Translations under genes and position numbers: made by a program | Part shown: piece after piece, positions 52,682-61,677 of the stretch | Layout of the letters: each line of letters opens with the position of its first letter | Numbering within the stretch: position 1 is the first letter of the stretch | The notes under the pieces: model-generated | Told to the model about the DNA's origin: nothing | Databases searched by the model: none | What the model saw: only the letters and a program-made list of their open reading frames with translations | NCBI GenBank assembly: GCA_020636405.1 | Contig: JACJXW010000006.1 | Location: 868,001 to 932,000 of the forward strand | Direction of reading: 5' to 3' | Origin: Lewinellaceae bacterium | GTDB lineage: Bacteria > Bacteroidota > Bacteroidia > Chitinophagales > Saprospiraceae | Length of the DNA: 64,000 bases

Positions 52682-55000
52682 CTAAGAATTTAAGTCAAAG
52701 CCCATTCTTTTTTCCAACTCATCAATATCATACCAAGGAGGAGTAGGTTTAAATGATTTGTCCCCCATTTGCAAATTGTGGTCCATTAACTGAAAGCTTC
52801 TAATTGCATCAATATTTATTGTATCGACAACGATAGTAGTGTTTTTACCTCCCTTCAGCTTGATCAAATCTTTGGAATCAGTTTTCCCTGGCCGAGTGAT
52901 CCTATTATCCCCAAATATAGAATTGTTTGACTGGATGAAATAACAATGAAGGTCTCGGGTAACTGATTCAACAATATTTGAAAAATAATTAACATCCCTA
53001 TTATATTCTGAGGCAACAATAAAGTCAACTTTCGATTTAAACATAGCTCTGTGGCTTATATCAGCAAGTTCGAAACAGTTGAACACAGCAAAGTGAAGCC
53101 CTTTCCAAATGAACAAATGATATGAGTTTGGGCTAGGCACAGGGATATTATATCTGTATCCTTTCAACTCTTTAACTTCTCTCGGGGAATAATGATTCTT
53201 TATTCTTAATACCGGAATAAGAGCATTGAAGTTTCTATCTGTGGCTTCTCCTGGATCATAGCTATTAACCTTCGTTGGAAGAAGGGTTACTATAAAATTA
53301 TAAGCTATATTATTTATGGGCCAATGTTCCATGCCAAATACCATCATTACTTGGTGTTTTCTGCAGTGCTCGGTCATCCACCCAAGCCATTTGTACGGAA
53401 TACTCACCTCTGGGAGGACAAAAAGATCAACTTTTTGTACTTTACTTTCAGTGTAAACTTGGTTCAGTAAAGAGTTAATTTCTGCTTTTCTTCTTCCTGA
53501 AATTATTGGCTTTTTGAAATAGCTTTGTTGCATGTTTTCATGATGGATCATAATATTGCCCAAAGCAACTTTCAGATTTTTCTTCTTTTCATGATCAGCG
53601 ATGACTAGTTCATCTAAATCCACATACGGTTTTGCTGGATATGAGCCTGATTTGATGGCAAAATACTGATCCTTTAATTTCTTATATTTCTCATCATTAG
53701 GGTTGATGTCTTTATTAGAATGTAGATAGTTAATTTTATAAAACAATTCAAAGGCTTCATCGAGATAGTTAGTGAAATTAGGTAGAGGCAAATCGCTTTT
53801 CTGATTGTCTAAGCCATGCTTAAAACCATACAGCGTTTTTCGAATAACATAGAGGGCAACCTCGTGAAAATGAACGAATCTAGGAGAAAATTTGAAAATA
53901 TAATCCTCAAAGTCAAATCCATTGAGATTACTTCGGTCATTGCTGTCTTGTTTGAAAGATAAATTCTTGTCTACCAAGCTAAAATTATTTTCTGTTGAAA
54001 ATCTTGTATAGTTAAAAAGAGGTAAAAATATGTAATTGTGTCTAATCATGTTAGATCCTCTAAGAGCTCTTATCAAATTCGAGACCTGGGCTCTGGGGTT
54101 ATTCGTGACTTCTCTAATTAATTTTGTCAATCGTTCATCTAGAGAAGAAGGCGATAGTGCCAATGCTACAGCAACGGAAACTCTTAAGTATTCTCGCAGG
54201 CTATTTATCAATAGCATTTCTTCGCTGGTCGCCCTCCTTAAGACATTTAGATTGTCATTAAATACTTCCTTCAAATTCGCCAAGAATATACGTATCCCGT
54301 AGATTTGATTCGATACTACGAAATAAGTGATCAACTTTTCCCATAAATGATGAAATTCTATGGCTCGTTGACCCTTAAAAAATTTCAACAGTTGTCCCAC
54401 AGTTTCCTTGTCTTTTATATTGTCTGCTTGCAGCGTTGAAAAGATTTTCTTGGCAAGAAACTTGCTAGCGCCAAATTTATCGGGGGCTAAATTTCTCACA
54501 CTCCTTAACTTGAATTTTGACCCAGAATAAACAACCGAATTAGCTTCCTGTTGAAATTCATTTTCTAAGATATATTCCTCAGGAAGGAAGCGAAATTCAC
54601 TACTGTTCTTCTTTATTTCATATTCGAAGTTATCAAGTAAAGTGAGTGGTTCGGAACAATCGAAATACATTAGACTGAGTTTCGTCTTTTGTATTTCAAG
54701 GTTGACTTCATTAATGGTAAAATCGTCCTTCCCTTGTGCTTTTGCCAAAATACCCCTGTCTAAAAAATATTTTTTTAAAAACTTTTCTCTCAAATCTTTA
54801 TTACTGGTCTCGCCGTCATATTTGGGATTTGCAATTACAATTAATATGTCATCCACATATCTTCCATAATAAACAGGATTTAGCTTGTCTTTTACATTTA
54901 AATCAAATTCTTTCAAATACCAATTAGCCAAAACCCCCGAAGAAAGTAAACCAATGGGCAAGCCAACTTTATTATCCTCTGGTTTGTAGTCCTTTCGGGT
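52682..55000 (-). pseudogene. drt1a: RT-nitrilase (Drt1a-like), C-terminal part, cut by IS4-family element
   Basis: The last 772 codons of a type 1 (UG1) defence reverse transcriptase. It has RT motif B LPIGLLSSGVLANWYL and the catalytic YVDD in YGRYVDDILIV. A helical middle and a nitrilase domain follow: glutamate in LFVLPEVSIPYKWLGWM, lysine in ELKGYRYNIPVPS and the cysteine in FAVFNCFELADISHRAMF. The first codons (TRKDYKPEDNKVG) join directly to the N-terminal fragment at 56624 when the insertion and one target copy are removed. As it stands, the system should be inactive unless the element is precisely excised. This gene is AT-rich against its HsdR neighbour. Confidence 0.85.
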
Positions 55001-55010
55001 ATTGTAGTAC

Positions 55011-56623
55011 CATTCCCATTAAGTTAAGCGCCCCGGCCAGATAACAAACTGCACGGAAAAGAGGATATTCGTGAAAATTCCACTAATCATGAACACCTCC
55101 CTCCGTGCATATCTTGACGCCATCCGGCAATTTCCAAAGCTGGCAATGCAAAGCCCCCAACAATATTTTCGCAGGCCTGGGAAGGACTTCACCCGAACCC
55201 GCATCCTACACCTCGAACGAGTTGCCTGGCTCAACATTACGCTTCTCAAAAGTACGCTTTGTGTCGAACTTGACCGCTTTTTTGACTGGCTTAAAGCCGG
55301 AGAATTTTCTCCGACGAAAAGCGCCCTGGTTCAAGCCCGCCAAAAGCTCTTGCCTAAATTCTTCAAAGATATGTTCCTCTTCAGCGCCCGGCTGTTTTAC
55401 GAATGTTTCAAAGCCAAACGCTGGAAAGGCATGCGCCTTTGGGCTGCCGACGGCACTGGCTTCCGCCTGCCCGACGAAGAGTGGCTCGGCGAAGAGTTTG
55501 GCTGGCACGGCAACCAGCACAACCGGGTGCCTTCCTGCCGCCTGTTAGCTTATTATGACTTACTCAATCAAATCCTCACTGCCGCCCAATTCCATACCCG
55601 GTACGTGGCTGAAACAGTGGTTGCGCAGCGCTCCATTGCCGAAATCCCGAGGGATGTTTGCACCGTATATGACAGGGGCCATGCTTCACACACCATCCCT
55701 TTCCTGCACCAGCACTATGGCTCTCATTGCATTATCCGGATGCCCGTTGGCTTTAGCAATACGGCCAAAGCCTTCGTCGCCAGCGGTAAGAAAGAGCAAA
55801 TTATTACCGAGAGGCTCTCTTACAAATCCCGGATAGTGCTCAACAGCCTGGGCCTCCCTGTCAACGCCCAAACTACTATCACTTACCGGCTCATCCGCGT
55901 AATATTACCCACCGGCGAGGTTGAGGTGTTGCTCACCACCCTGCTTGATACCAAGCGTTTCAAACGCGGCTACTTCTCAGAAATATACCGCAAACGCTGG
56001 GGCATCGAGACTTGCTTCCATGTCATCAAATCTTTTCTGGAATTGGCTAACTTCTCGGCCTATACCGTCAATAATTGCTGGCAGGATATCTATGCCCATT
56101 TTATCAATTACAATATCCAAACTGCCCTTTTCACGGCAAAGGAGCGTGAAATCAAAAAAGTAAACAAACGGCGCCAGCACGATTACAAGCCTAACCGAAA
56201 CGTAGCCGCTGGGCTGCTCAAACGGTTCCTTGTCAAAATTATGCTACGCCCGGCAAAAGAACTCAAACACTGGATCAAGGATTTCTACCGCCAAATTATT
56301 CAAACTATGGAGCCCATCAGGCCTGAAAAAAACAAGGAACGGCGACGACGTTTAATGCGTGGCGCCGAACGGCATATCTATGAAGCAAATTATCGCCGCG
56401 CTTTATAGTAATTTCAACAAACCCCAAAAACTGAATTTAACCTCACGATTACAGGTACTTTTTTCGGTAGCCTTGATAGTTGGCCGACCAATACAGTATT
56501 GCCAGGCTTCCATCATTTTTGGTGTTTTCCGCCCGATTCTTCTGTCGGAGAATTATTTTAAAGTTATTTCGGGGCCGCCTTTTAATTTTTGGTGCAGCCA
56601 ACCCGCTTAACTTAATGGTGTTG
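55011..56623 (+). mobile_element. IS4-family insertion sequence, complete, inside the RT gene
   Basis: A 1613-bp element. The ends are inverted repeats of 20 bp with 17 matches, sharing CCATTAAGTTAAGCG, and are flanked by ATTGTAGTAC on both sides (55001-55010 and 56624-56633), a 10-bp target duplication within the IS4 range. One transposase gene fills most of it, running opposite to the RT gene. Terminal repeats and duplication are intact, so the insertion is probably recent. About 215 bases after the transposase are non-coding. Confidence 0.92.
55089..56408 (+). CDS. IS4-family transposase
   Basis: A 439-residue DDE transposase. First aspartate in RLWAADGTGFRLP, second in VCTVYDRGHASHTIPFL, and the IS4 signature Y-(2)-R-(3)-E-(6)-K in YRKRWGIETCFHVIKSF. 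A basic C-terminal end (NKERRRRLMRGAERHIYEAN) binds DNA. ATG 55089 is used; a GTG at 55071 would add six residues. The frame appears whole, so the element may still be active. Confidence 0.9.
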   Translation: MNTSLRAYLDAIRQFPKLAMQSPQQYFRRPGKDFTRTRILHLERVAWLNITLLKSTLCVELDRFFDWLKAGEFSPTKSALVQARQKLLPKFFKDMFLFSARLFYECFKAKRWKGMRLWAADGTGFRLPDEEWLGEEFGWHGNQHNRVPSCRLLAYYDLLNQILTAAQFHTRYVAETVVAQRSIAEIPRDVCTVYDRGHASHTIPFLHQHYGSHCIIRMPVGFSNTAKAFVASGKKEQIITERLSYKSRIVLNSLGLPVNAQTTITYRLIRVILPTGEVEVLLTTLLDTKRFKRGYFSEIYRKRWGIETCFHVIKSFLELANFSAYTVNNCWQDIYAHFINYNIQTALFTAKEREIKKVNKRRQHDYKPNRNVAAGLLKRFLVKIMLRPAKELKHWIKDFYRQIIQTMEPIRPEKNKERRRRLMRGAERHIYEANYRRAL

Positions 56624-57370
56624 ATTGTAGTACTGAAGATGAATTTCTTTCAGTAAACTGGTTAGTATATCATAGTTTTTAAGGTTGAAATCTTTTTCCT
56701 TGTGAAGTGAATTTAAGTTATAAACTAAATCATTGAAATCAAGTTGAACCGAGTCGAAATAATTTTTTACATCCATTCCCACAATAGCAACGTCAACTTT
56801 TTCATTTACGATTAAATTTTTCGCTGCGCTTATTGCTTTATCCCGCCATTTTTGATATTCCCTAAAATATGGCTTAAAAAGTTTTAGCCCATTAACAACT
56901 CCTTGCCCTTTTTCTTTCAGTTGAAGTTTATTCCCGTAAGGGGCAGGCTCAATCGAGGATTCCAGGATATAACCAACCTTCATTACCCAGAGAACACTAA
57001 TTAAGTGAAGCTCGATTGGGACCTTAACTAAGTAAAATGCTTTATTTATTTTGATTTTTTTGTCAAAATCTTTATTGGTTAAAATTGCAGATTTTTCTTC
57101 AGGTTCGGTTTTTAAAAAACCTTTTGGCAATATCCAATAATCAATTTGGTTCATTAGTTCTTGAAAAAATGGCGACAACGTTCGAGAATAGACATATCTA
57201 TCTAATTCCGATTCAAGTTTTTGAAATACTTCATCAAGGTTTTTATTGCTTTCAAATTCAGCAATTTGCTTACGGAACAATATGTTGGTATTGTCATAGT
57301 ATAAGAAGTGTTTTAACTTCCTATAAGCCTCTTTGATATCGCTAGCATAAATTTTTAATTCCATTTTCAA
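56624..57370 (-). pseudogene. drt1a: RT-nitrilase (Drt1a-like), N-terminal part
   Basis: The first 249 codons of the interrupted RT gene. It contains RT-fold motifs up to and including motif A, VAIVGMD200VKNYFDSV, with the first catalytic aspartate and the FD pair of group UG enzymes. Reading through the insertion gives three foreign residues and a stop. After removal of the IS and one ATTGTAGTAC, LKEIHLQYYN is followed in frame by TRKDYKPEDN, making about 1021 residues. It starts about 53 bases after the hsdR stop and may share its transcript. Confidence 0.85.
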
Positions 57371-57423
57371 TGTTAGTTTTTGGAGTATGTTACATTCAAA
57401 AAGAATATTAATCTTAGCCAGGG

Positions 57424-60400
57424 CTACCCCCCCACCATCCGCCGCACCACATCCCGTAACGCCTGCTGAAACGCCCCATCCTGCGAATACAGCTTATACA
57501 TTTCCAGTTCCGTCCGGCGCTGTTTGCGGATGGCGTCGTCCACCATTTTCATCAGGGCCAGCTCACGGTTTTGGGTGTCGGGGTTGTCCACGTACTGGCG
57601 CTGGAAGTTGGGGTGCTCGCGGACGTATTTGGCGATGGTCACGAACTTCACCCGCTGCTCTTCCGGGGTGGCGTCCCAGCCGTGGAACCAGCGCTCGTTG
57701 AAGCTCTGGATGATCAGGTCCAGCGGGTCCTGCTCTTCTTCGGCAGTGTGGGCGCCGCGGGGGTTGGGGTTTTGCGGGGCGACCTCGGTTTCCGATTCGT
57801 CCAGAACAATGGCGTGGCTCAGCCGGGTGCGCTCCAGGCCGTAGGTGGACAGGTCCACCGCGTTGAGCAGGCCGTCGAGGGTATCCTGGGTGGGGTCGTT
57901 GATAACGAGCGAGGGGATGAGGAACTTCAGGAACCAGAACAGCTTTTCCCACCTTACGACCTGAATGCGCATGATGGCCGCCATCTGGCCGTAGATCTTG
58001 ACAAATTGCTTGGCTTTGATCTTGAAGTCGGCCTTGTCGTTGTCGCTTAGGCCCAGGCCGGAATTGAAACGTTCGGCGGCGGTGTTGAGGATGGGGCTGA
58101 GCTGCTGGGCATCCACGCCGGTAAAGTATTGCTCTACAAATTCCTCCACTTCCGCCCATTCGTACACGCCCACCATGTCCAGGTTGTCTTTGAGCTCGTG
58201 CAGCACATTGACGTCGGTCGCCTGGCTGAGGGAGGTGGCGGTGTAGAAGGGGTCGAAGGCGGCTTTGATGTCATCGGTGGTGTTGAAGAAGTCCAGGATG
58301 AAGAGATCTTCCGTCTTTTTGGCGAGCTTGGGGGCGGACCGGTTCAGCCGCGACAACGCCTGCACCGCCTGCACGCCCTGCAGGCGCTTGTCGACGTACA
58401 TGGCGCAGAGCTTAGGCTGGTCAAAGCCGGTGAGGTATTTGTTGGCCACCACCAGGATGCGGTATTCGTCCATATCGAAATAGCGGGCGAGCTTGTCGCT
58501 GATGTAGTCGGGGTCGGTGGGCTTTGCCGTGTCCAGGTGGGCGGGCAGGTGGTTGATGTTCTCTTCAGTGTATTTGTGGCCGTCGACGGTTTTCTCTCCG
58601 GAAAAGGCGGCGAGGGCCCGGAAGGGCGCGCCCCTGTCTTCCAGTATCCGGCGGATGGCCAGGAAGTAGCGGATGGCCGATTCGATGCTCTGGGTGACGA
58701 CCATGCCCTTCGCCTTGCCTTTCAGCTTGTCGGTATTGGCGACATTGCGCATGAAGTGGTCCATCATGATCTCCGCCTTGGTGGCGATGGTCTCCGGGTG
58801 GCGCTCTACGTAGGCGCGCAGCTTCTTCTGGGCCTTGGCGGTGTCGAAGATGGGGTTGTCCTGTATGGACTTCTGGATCTCGTAGTAGCTCCGGTAGGTG
58901 GTGTAGTTGGCCAGCACGTCCAGGATGAAACCCTCCTCGATGGCCTGCTTCATGGAGTAGGTGTGGAAGGGCTCAAAGCCTTCCCCGTCTTCCTTGCGCT
59001 TGCCGAATTTTTCCAGGGTGATGGGCTTGGGCGTGGCGGTAAAGGCCAGGTAGGAAGCGTTGTTCCGCATCTTCCGCGATTGCATGCTGCGGAGGATGAG
59101 GTCCTGCGCGTCCAGCTCTTCTTCATCGGGCTGGCTGCCCATGGCCCGGTTCATGTTGTCGTGGGCGGAGCCGCTCTGGGAGCTGTGGGCTTCGTCGATG
59201 ACCACGGCGAAGCGCTTGTCGCTCAGGTCGGCGATGCCGTCCACGATGAAGGGGAACTTTTGTATAGTGGAAATGATGATCTTCTTGCCGCTTTCCAGGG
59301 CTGCCTTCAGTTCCGCCGAGCTGTAGGCCGGGGCGACGATGTTCTTCACCTGCGAGAACTGCCGGATGTTCTCCCGGATCTGCTTGTCCAGCAGCCGGCG
59401 GTCGGTAACCACCACCACGGAGTCGAAGAGGGGGTGATCGATGCCTTTGCTTCCCGGCAGCTTCTCCTGTTCCGGATACACCTCGATGAGTTGATAGGCT
59501 GCCCAGGTGATGGAGTTGGACTTACCGGAGCCGGCGGAGTGCTGAATGAGGTAAGTCTGCCCCACGCCGTTCTCAGCGGCGTGCTTCAGTATCCTACGCA
59601 CTACGTCCAACTGGTGGTAGCGTGGAAAATAGAGGGTGCGCTTGCCCAGCGGGTCCGTCGGCTTTCCATCGAAGCGGACGAAGTGCTGCAGGATGTTGCT
59701 GAGGCTTTCCGGAGTGAGCACCTCTTCCCAGAGGTAGGCTGTACGGTGGCCGTGCTCATTTACCGGATTGCCGGCGCCGTTGTGTTCGTTCCCCTTGTTG
59801 AACGGCAAAAAGAAGGAGCTCTTGCCCGACAGGCGGGTCGTCATATAGACCTCGTTGGGGTCGACGGCGAAGTGCACCACACAGCGGCCGAACTGCAACA
59901 GGGGCTGGGTTTGATCGCGGTCCTGCTTGTATTGCCTGATGCCCTGCAGGCGCGCCGTCTGCCCCGTCCAGGGGTTTTTCAGCTCCAGGGTGGCGACGGG
60001 CAGGCCGTTGATGAACAGCACCATGTCGATCGCTTCGTGAGTGTTGCTCAGGGAGTAGCGCACCTGGCGGGTGACGCTGAACTCATTGGCGGCGAATCGC
60101 TCGTGCACTTCCCGGCTGCTGGAGGCCAGCGGCAGGGCGTAGAGCAGCGTAAAGTGGGCATCGTCCAACTCCAGCCCGCGGCGCAGCAGGCGCAGAACGC
60201 CGTACTTTTTGATCAGCCGGTCCAGCAGCTGCAGGATGCGCAATTTCCACTGCGGCTGCCCCTGCAGCTTTTCCAGCTCTTCGGGCTGGGTAGTTTCCAG
60301 AAAGTGCCAGAAGCGCCGCTCGTCGATAGCGTATTCGGCATTGTAATCCTCGGCATCGCCCAGCCAGTATTTTCCACTACTGCGGTAGGGGATGGCGGCC

Positions 60401-60519
60401 TCGGCAAAACCGGCGGACACGCCCTGCTCCTTCAGCTCTTCGCGGCAGGCGCCGGCGAGGGCCTTCTCGATGGCGGCTTCCAGGGCTTGTTCGTTGGTTT
60501 TGCTTTTGGCCATGGGCAT
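57424..60519 (-). CDS. hsdR: Type I restriction enzyme R subunit (HsdR)
   Basis: A 1031-residue HsdR. The nuclease domain has D165 (AIDMVLFINGLPVATLELKN) and E179-L-K181. The SF2 translocase has Walker A AGSGKSNS (about 329-336), DEAH at 442-445 (VIDEAHSSQSG), FTATPKPITLEKFG and GFDQPKLCAMYVDKRLQGVQ, then a helical C-terminus. It cuts unmodified DNA after translocation. The start ATG overlaps the stop of the RhuM-Fic gene (TAATG). HsdM and HsdS are not in the window and must lie upstream beyond 64 kb, or be encoded elsewhere. Confidence 0.93.
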   Translation of the reverse strand: MPMAKSKTNEQALEAAIEKALAGACREELKEQGVSAGFAEAAIPYRSSGKYWLGDAEDYNAEYAIDERRFWHFLETTQPEELEKLQGQPQWKLRILQLLDRLIKKYGVLRLLRRGLELDDAHFTLLYALPLASSSREVHERFAANEFSVTRQVRYSLSNTHEAIDMVLFINGLPVATLELKNPWTGQTARLQGIRQYKQDRDQTQPLLQFGRCVVHFAVDPNEVYMTTRLSGKSSFFLPFNKGNEHNGAGNPVNEHGHRTAYLWEEVLTPESLSNILQHFVRFDGKPTDPLGKRTLYFPRYHQLDVVRRILKHAAENGVGQTYLIQHSAGSGKSNSITWAAYQLIEVYPEQEKLPGSKGIDHPLFDSVVVVTDRRLLDKQIRENIRQFSQVKNIVAPAYSSAELKAALESGKKIIISTIQKFPFIVDGIADLSDKRFAVVIDEAHSSQSGSAHDNMNRAMGSQPDEEELDAQDLILRSMQSRKMRNNASYLAFTATPKPITLEKFGKRKEDGEGFEPFHTYSMKQAIEEGFILDVLANYTTYRSYYEIQKSIQDNPIFDTAKAQKKLRAYVERHPETIATKAEIMMDHFMRNVANTDKLKGKAKGMVVTQSIESAIRYFLAIRRILEDRGAPFRALAAFSGEKTVDGHKYTEENINHLPAHLDTAKPTDPDYISDKLARYFDMDEYRILVVANKYLTGFDQPKLCAMYVDKRLQGVQAVQALSRLNRSAPKLAKKTEDLFILDFFNTTDDIKAAFDPFYTATSLSQATDVNVLHELKDNLDMVGVYEWAEVEEFVEQYFTGVDAQQLSPILNTAAERFNSGLGLSDNDKADFKIKAKQFVKIYGQMAAIMRIQVVRWEKLFWFLKFLIPSLVINDPTQDTLDGLLNAVDLSTYGLERTRLSHAIVLDESETEVAPQNPNPRGAHTAEEEQDPLDLIIQSFNERWFHGWDATPEEQRVKFVTIAKYVREHPNFQRQYVDNPDTQNRELALMKMVDDAIRKQRRTELEMYKLYSQDGAFQQALRDVVRRMVGG

Positions 60520-61496
60520 TAGTTTTTATCGTTGATCAAATTCACCACCAGCTTGATCATGATGTCCTTCTCTTCCGGGCGGCTCTCGGCGATCATGATG
60601 GTGATGGCCACCAGGGCGTTGTCTCCGATACGCTTGCTGCCGTCAATGCGGAACAATGCGCCGTTTATATCCATGAAATAAACGAAGAGCCCCGCCGCTA
60701 TGCGCTTGTTGCCATCGGTGAAGGAATGGTTCTTCACGATGAAGTACAACAGGTGGGCGGCCTTTTCTTCGATGCTGGGGTAGAGTTCTTTACCATCGAA
60801 AGTCTGGTAGATGTTGGCCAGCGAACTGCGGAAGGAGTCGTCTTTTTCGTGGCCGAACAGCCGGCCGGCGCCCTGCAGTTCGCGCCACTCCTCGATCAGC
60901 CGGATCGCTTCTTCGTATTCCAGCTTTTGCACTTTTCTCTCCGCCTTCGCTTCGATGGAGAGCTGCTGGTGGTCATACTTATCGAGGGTTTCCAAAGCGT
61001 AGGCGTAGTCCTGCAGCACCTTGAGGATGCCTCTGGATTCGGTAGCCGACAGGTCCTTGGTGGAAGCCGTAGCTGCGGCGATATCCAGGGTGCGGACCAG
61101 TTCTCTGTATTTTTCCTGATAAGGTTTACCAGCTGCGTTTCGCCTGGCGTTTTCGAGCAGGTGGTTGCGCAGGATGCGGGTCGCCCAAATGCGGAAGTTG
61201 GTGCCCCGACGGGATTTCACCCGGTAGCCTACGGAGATGATGACGTCGAGGTTGTAGTAATCCACCTGGTAGGTCTTCCCGTCGGCGGCAGTTGTCGCAA
61301 ATTTTGCGACAACTGAATTTTCCTCCAATTCGCCTTCCTTGAAAATATTGCGGATATGCTTCGAGATGGTTTTGTAGTCCCGGTCAAAAAGCATTGCCAT
61401 CTGCTTTTGAGACAACCAAACCGTCTCGTCCCGCAGGTTCACCTCGATGGCGACTGCCCCCTCCTCTGTGGTATAACGTATCACTTCTTCCATCAT
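60519..61496 (-). CDS. RhuM-like protein with C-terminal Fic/Doc domain
   Basis: A 325-residue fusion. Residues 1-130 match the RhuM family (VWLSQKQMAMLFDRDYKTIS, FATTAADGKTYQVDYYNLDV, GTNFRIWATRILRNHLL). Residues about 205-325 form a Fic/Doc domain with the active-site motif HSFTDGNKRIA at 257-267, complete with H and GNKR. Fic domains usually transfer AMP or phosphate to proteins. The gene is coupled to hsdR by a one-base overlap, as often seen in type I R-M operons. The inhibitory helix is not obvious. Confidence 0.85.
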   Translation of the reverse strand: MMEEVIRYTTEEGAVAIEVNLRDETVWLSQKQMAMLFDRDYKTISKHIRNIFKEGELEENSVVAKFATTAADGKTYQVDYYNLDVIISVGYRVKSRRGTNFRIWATRILRNHLLENARRNAAGKPYQEKYRELVRTLDIAAATASTKDLSATESRGILKVLQDYAYALETLDKYDHQQLSIEAKAERKVQKLEYEEAIRLIEEWRELQGAGRLFGHEKDDSFRSSLANIYQTFDGKELYPSIEEKAAHLLYFIVKNHSFTDGNKRIAAGLFVYFMDINGALFRIDGSKRIGDNALVAITIMIAESRPEEKDIMIKLVVNLINDKN

Positions 61497-61610
61497 TCAT
61501 ACTTTTATTTACCCGGCTTGGCGGTACGGCCGAATTCGCTACGCAGTGCGTCACGAATTGGAAATGTAGTAGGCCTCAGGTTGTTTTTCATCGCTTTTGC
61601 TGTGTTTTAC

Positions 61611-61641
61611 GTGAGCTGACAACTTCGAGTTGTCTGCTCAC
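61611..61641. promoter_or_regulatory. Strong hairpin between RhuM-Fic and the DUF3883 gene
   Basis: GTGAGCTGACAACT-TCG-AGTTGTCTGCTCAC has 14-bp arms with one mismatch and a three-base loop. No T-run follows on either strand, so it is unlikely to be an ordinary terminator. It could be an operator or transcript-processing site between two genes of the same strand. Confidence 0.5.
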
Positions 61642-61677
61642 TTCTCCTGGCTTTGGGGCAAGTCAGTTGTCGAAAAA

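Noticed and set aside
52682..57370. Retron, group II intron or diversity-generating retroelement
   Set aside because: The RT is fused to a nitrilase domain; no ncRNA-like msr/msd, intron ends or template/variable repeat pair was seen near it.
58129..60522. Long open frame antisense to hsdR
   Set aside because: It lies wholly opposite an unmistakable hsdR and has no recognisable domain; GC-rich sequence creates it.
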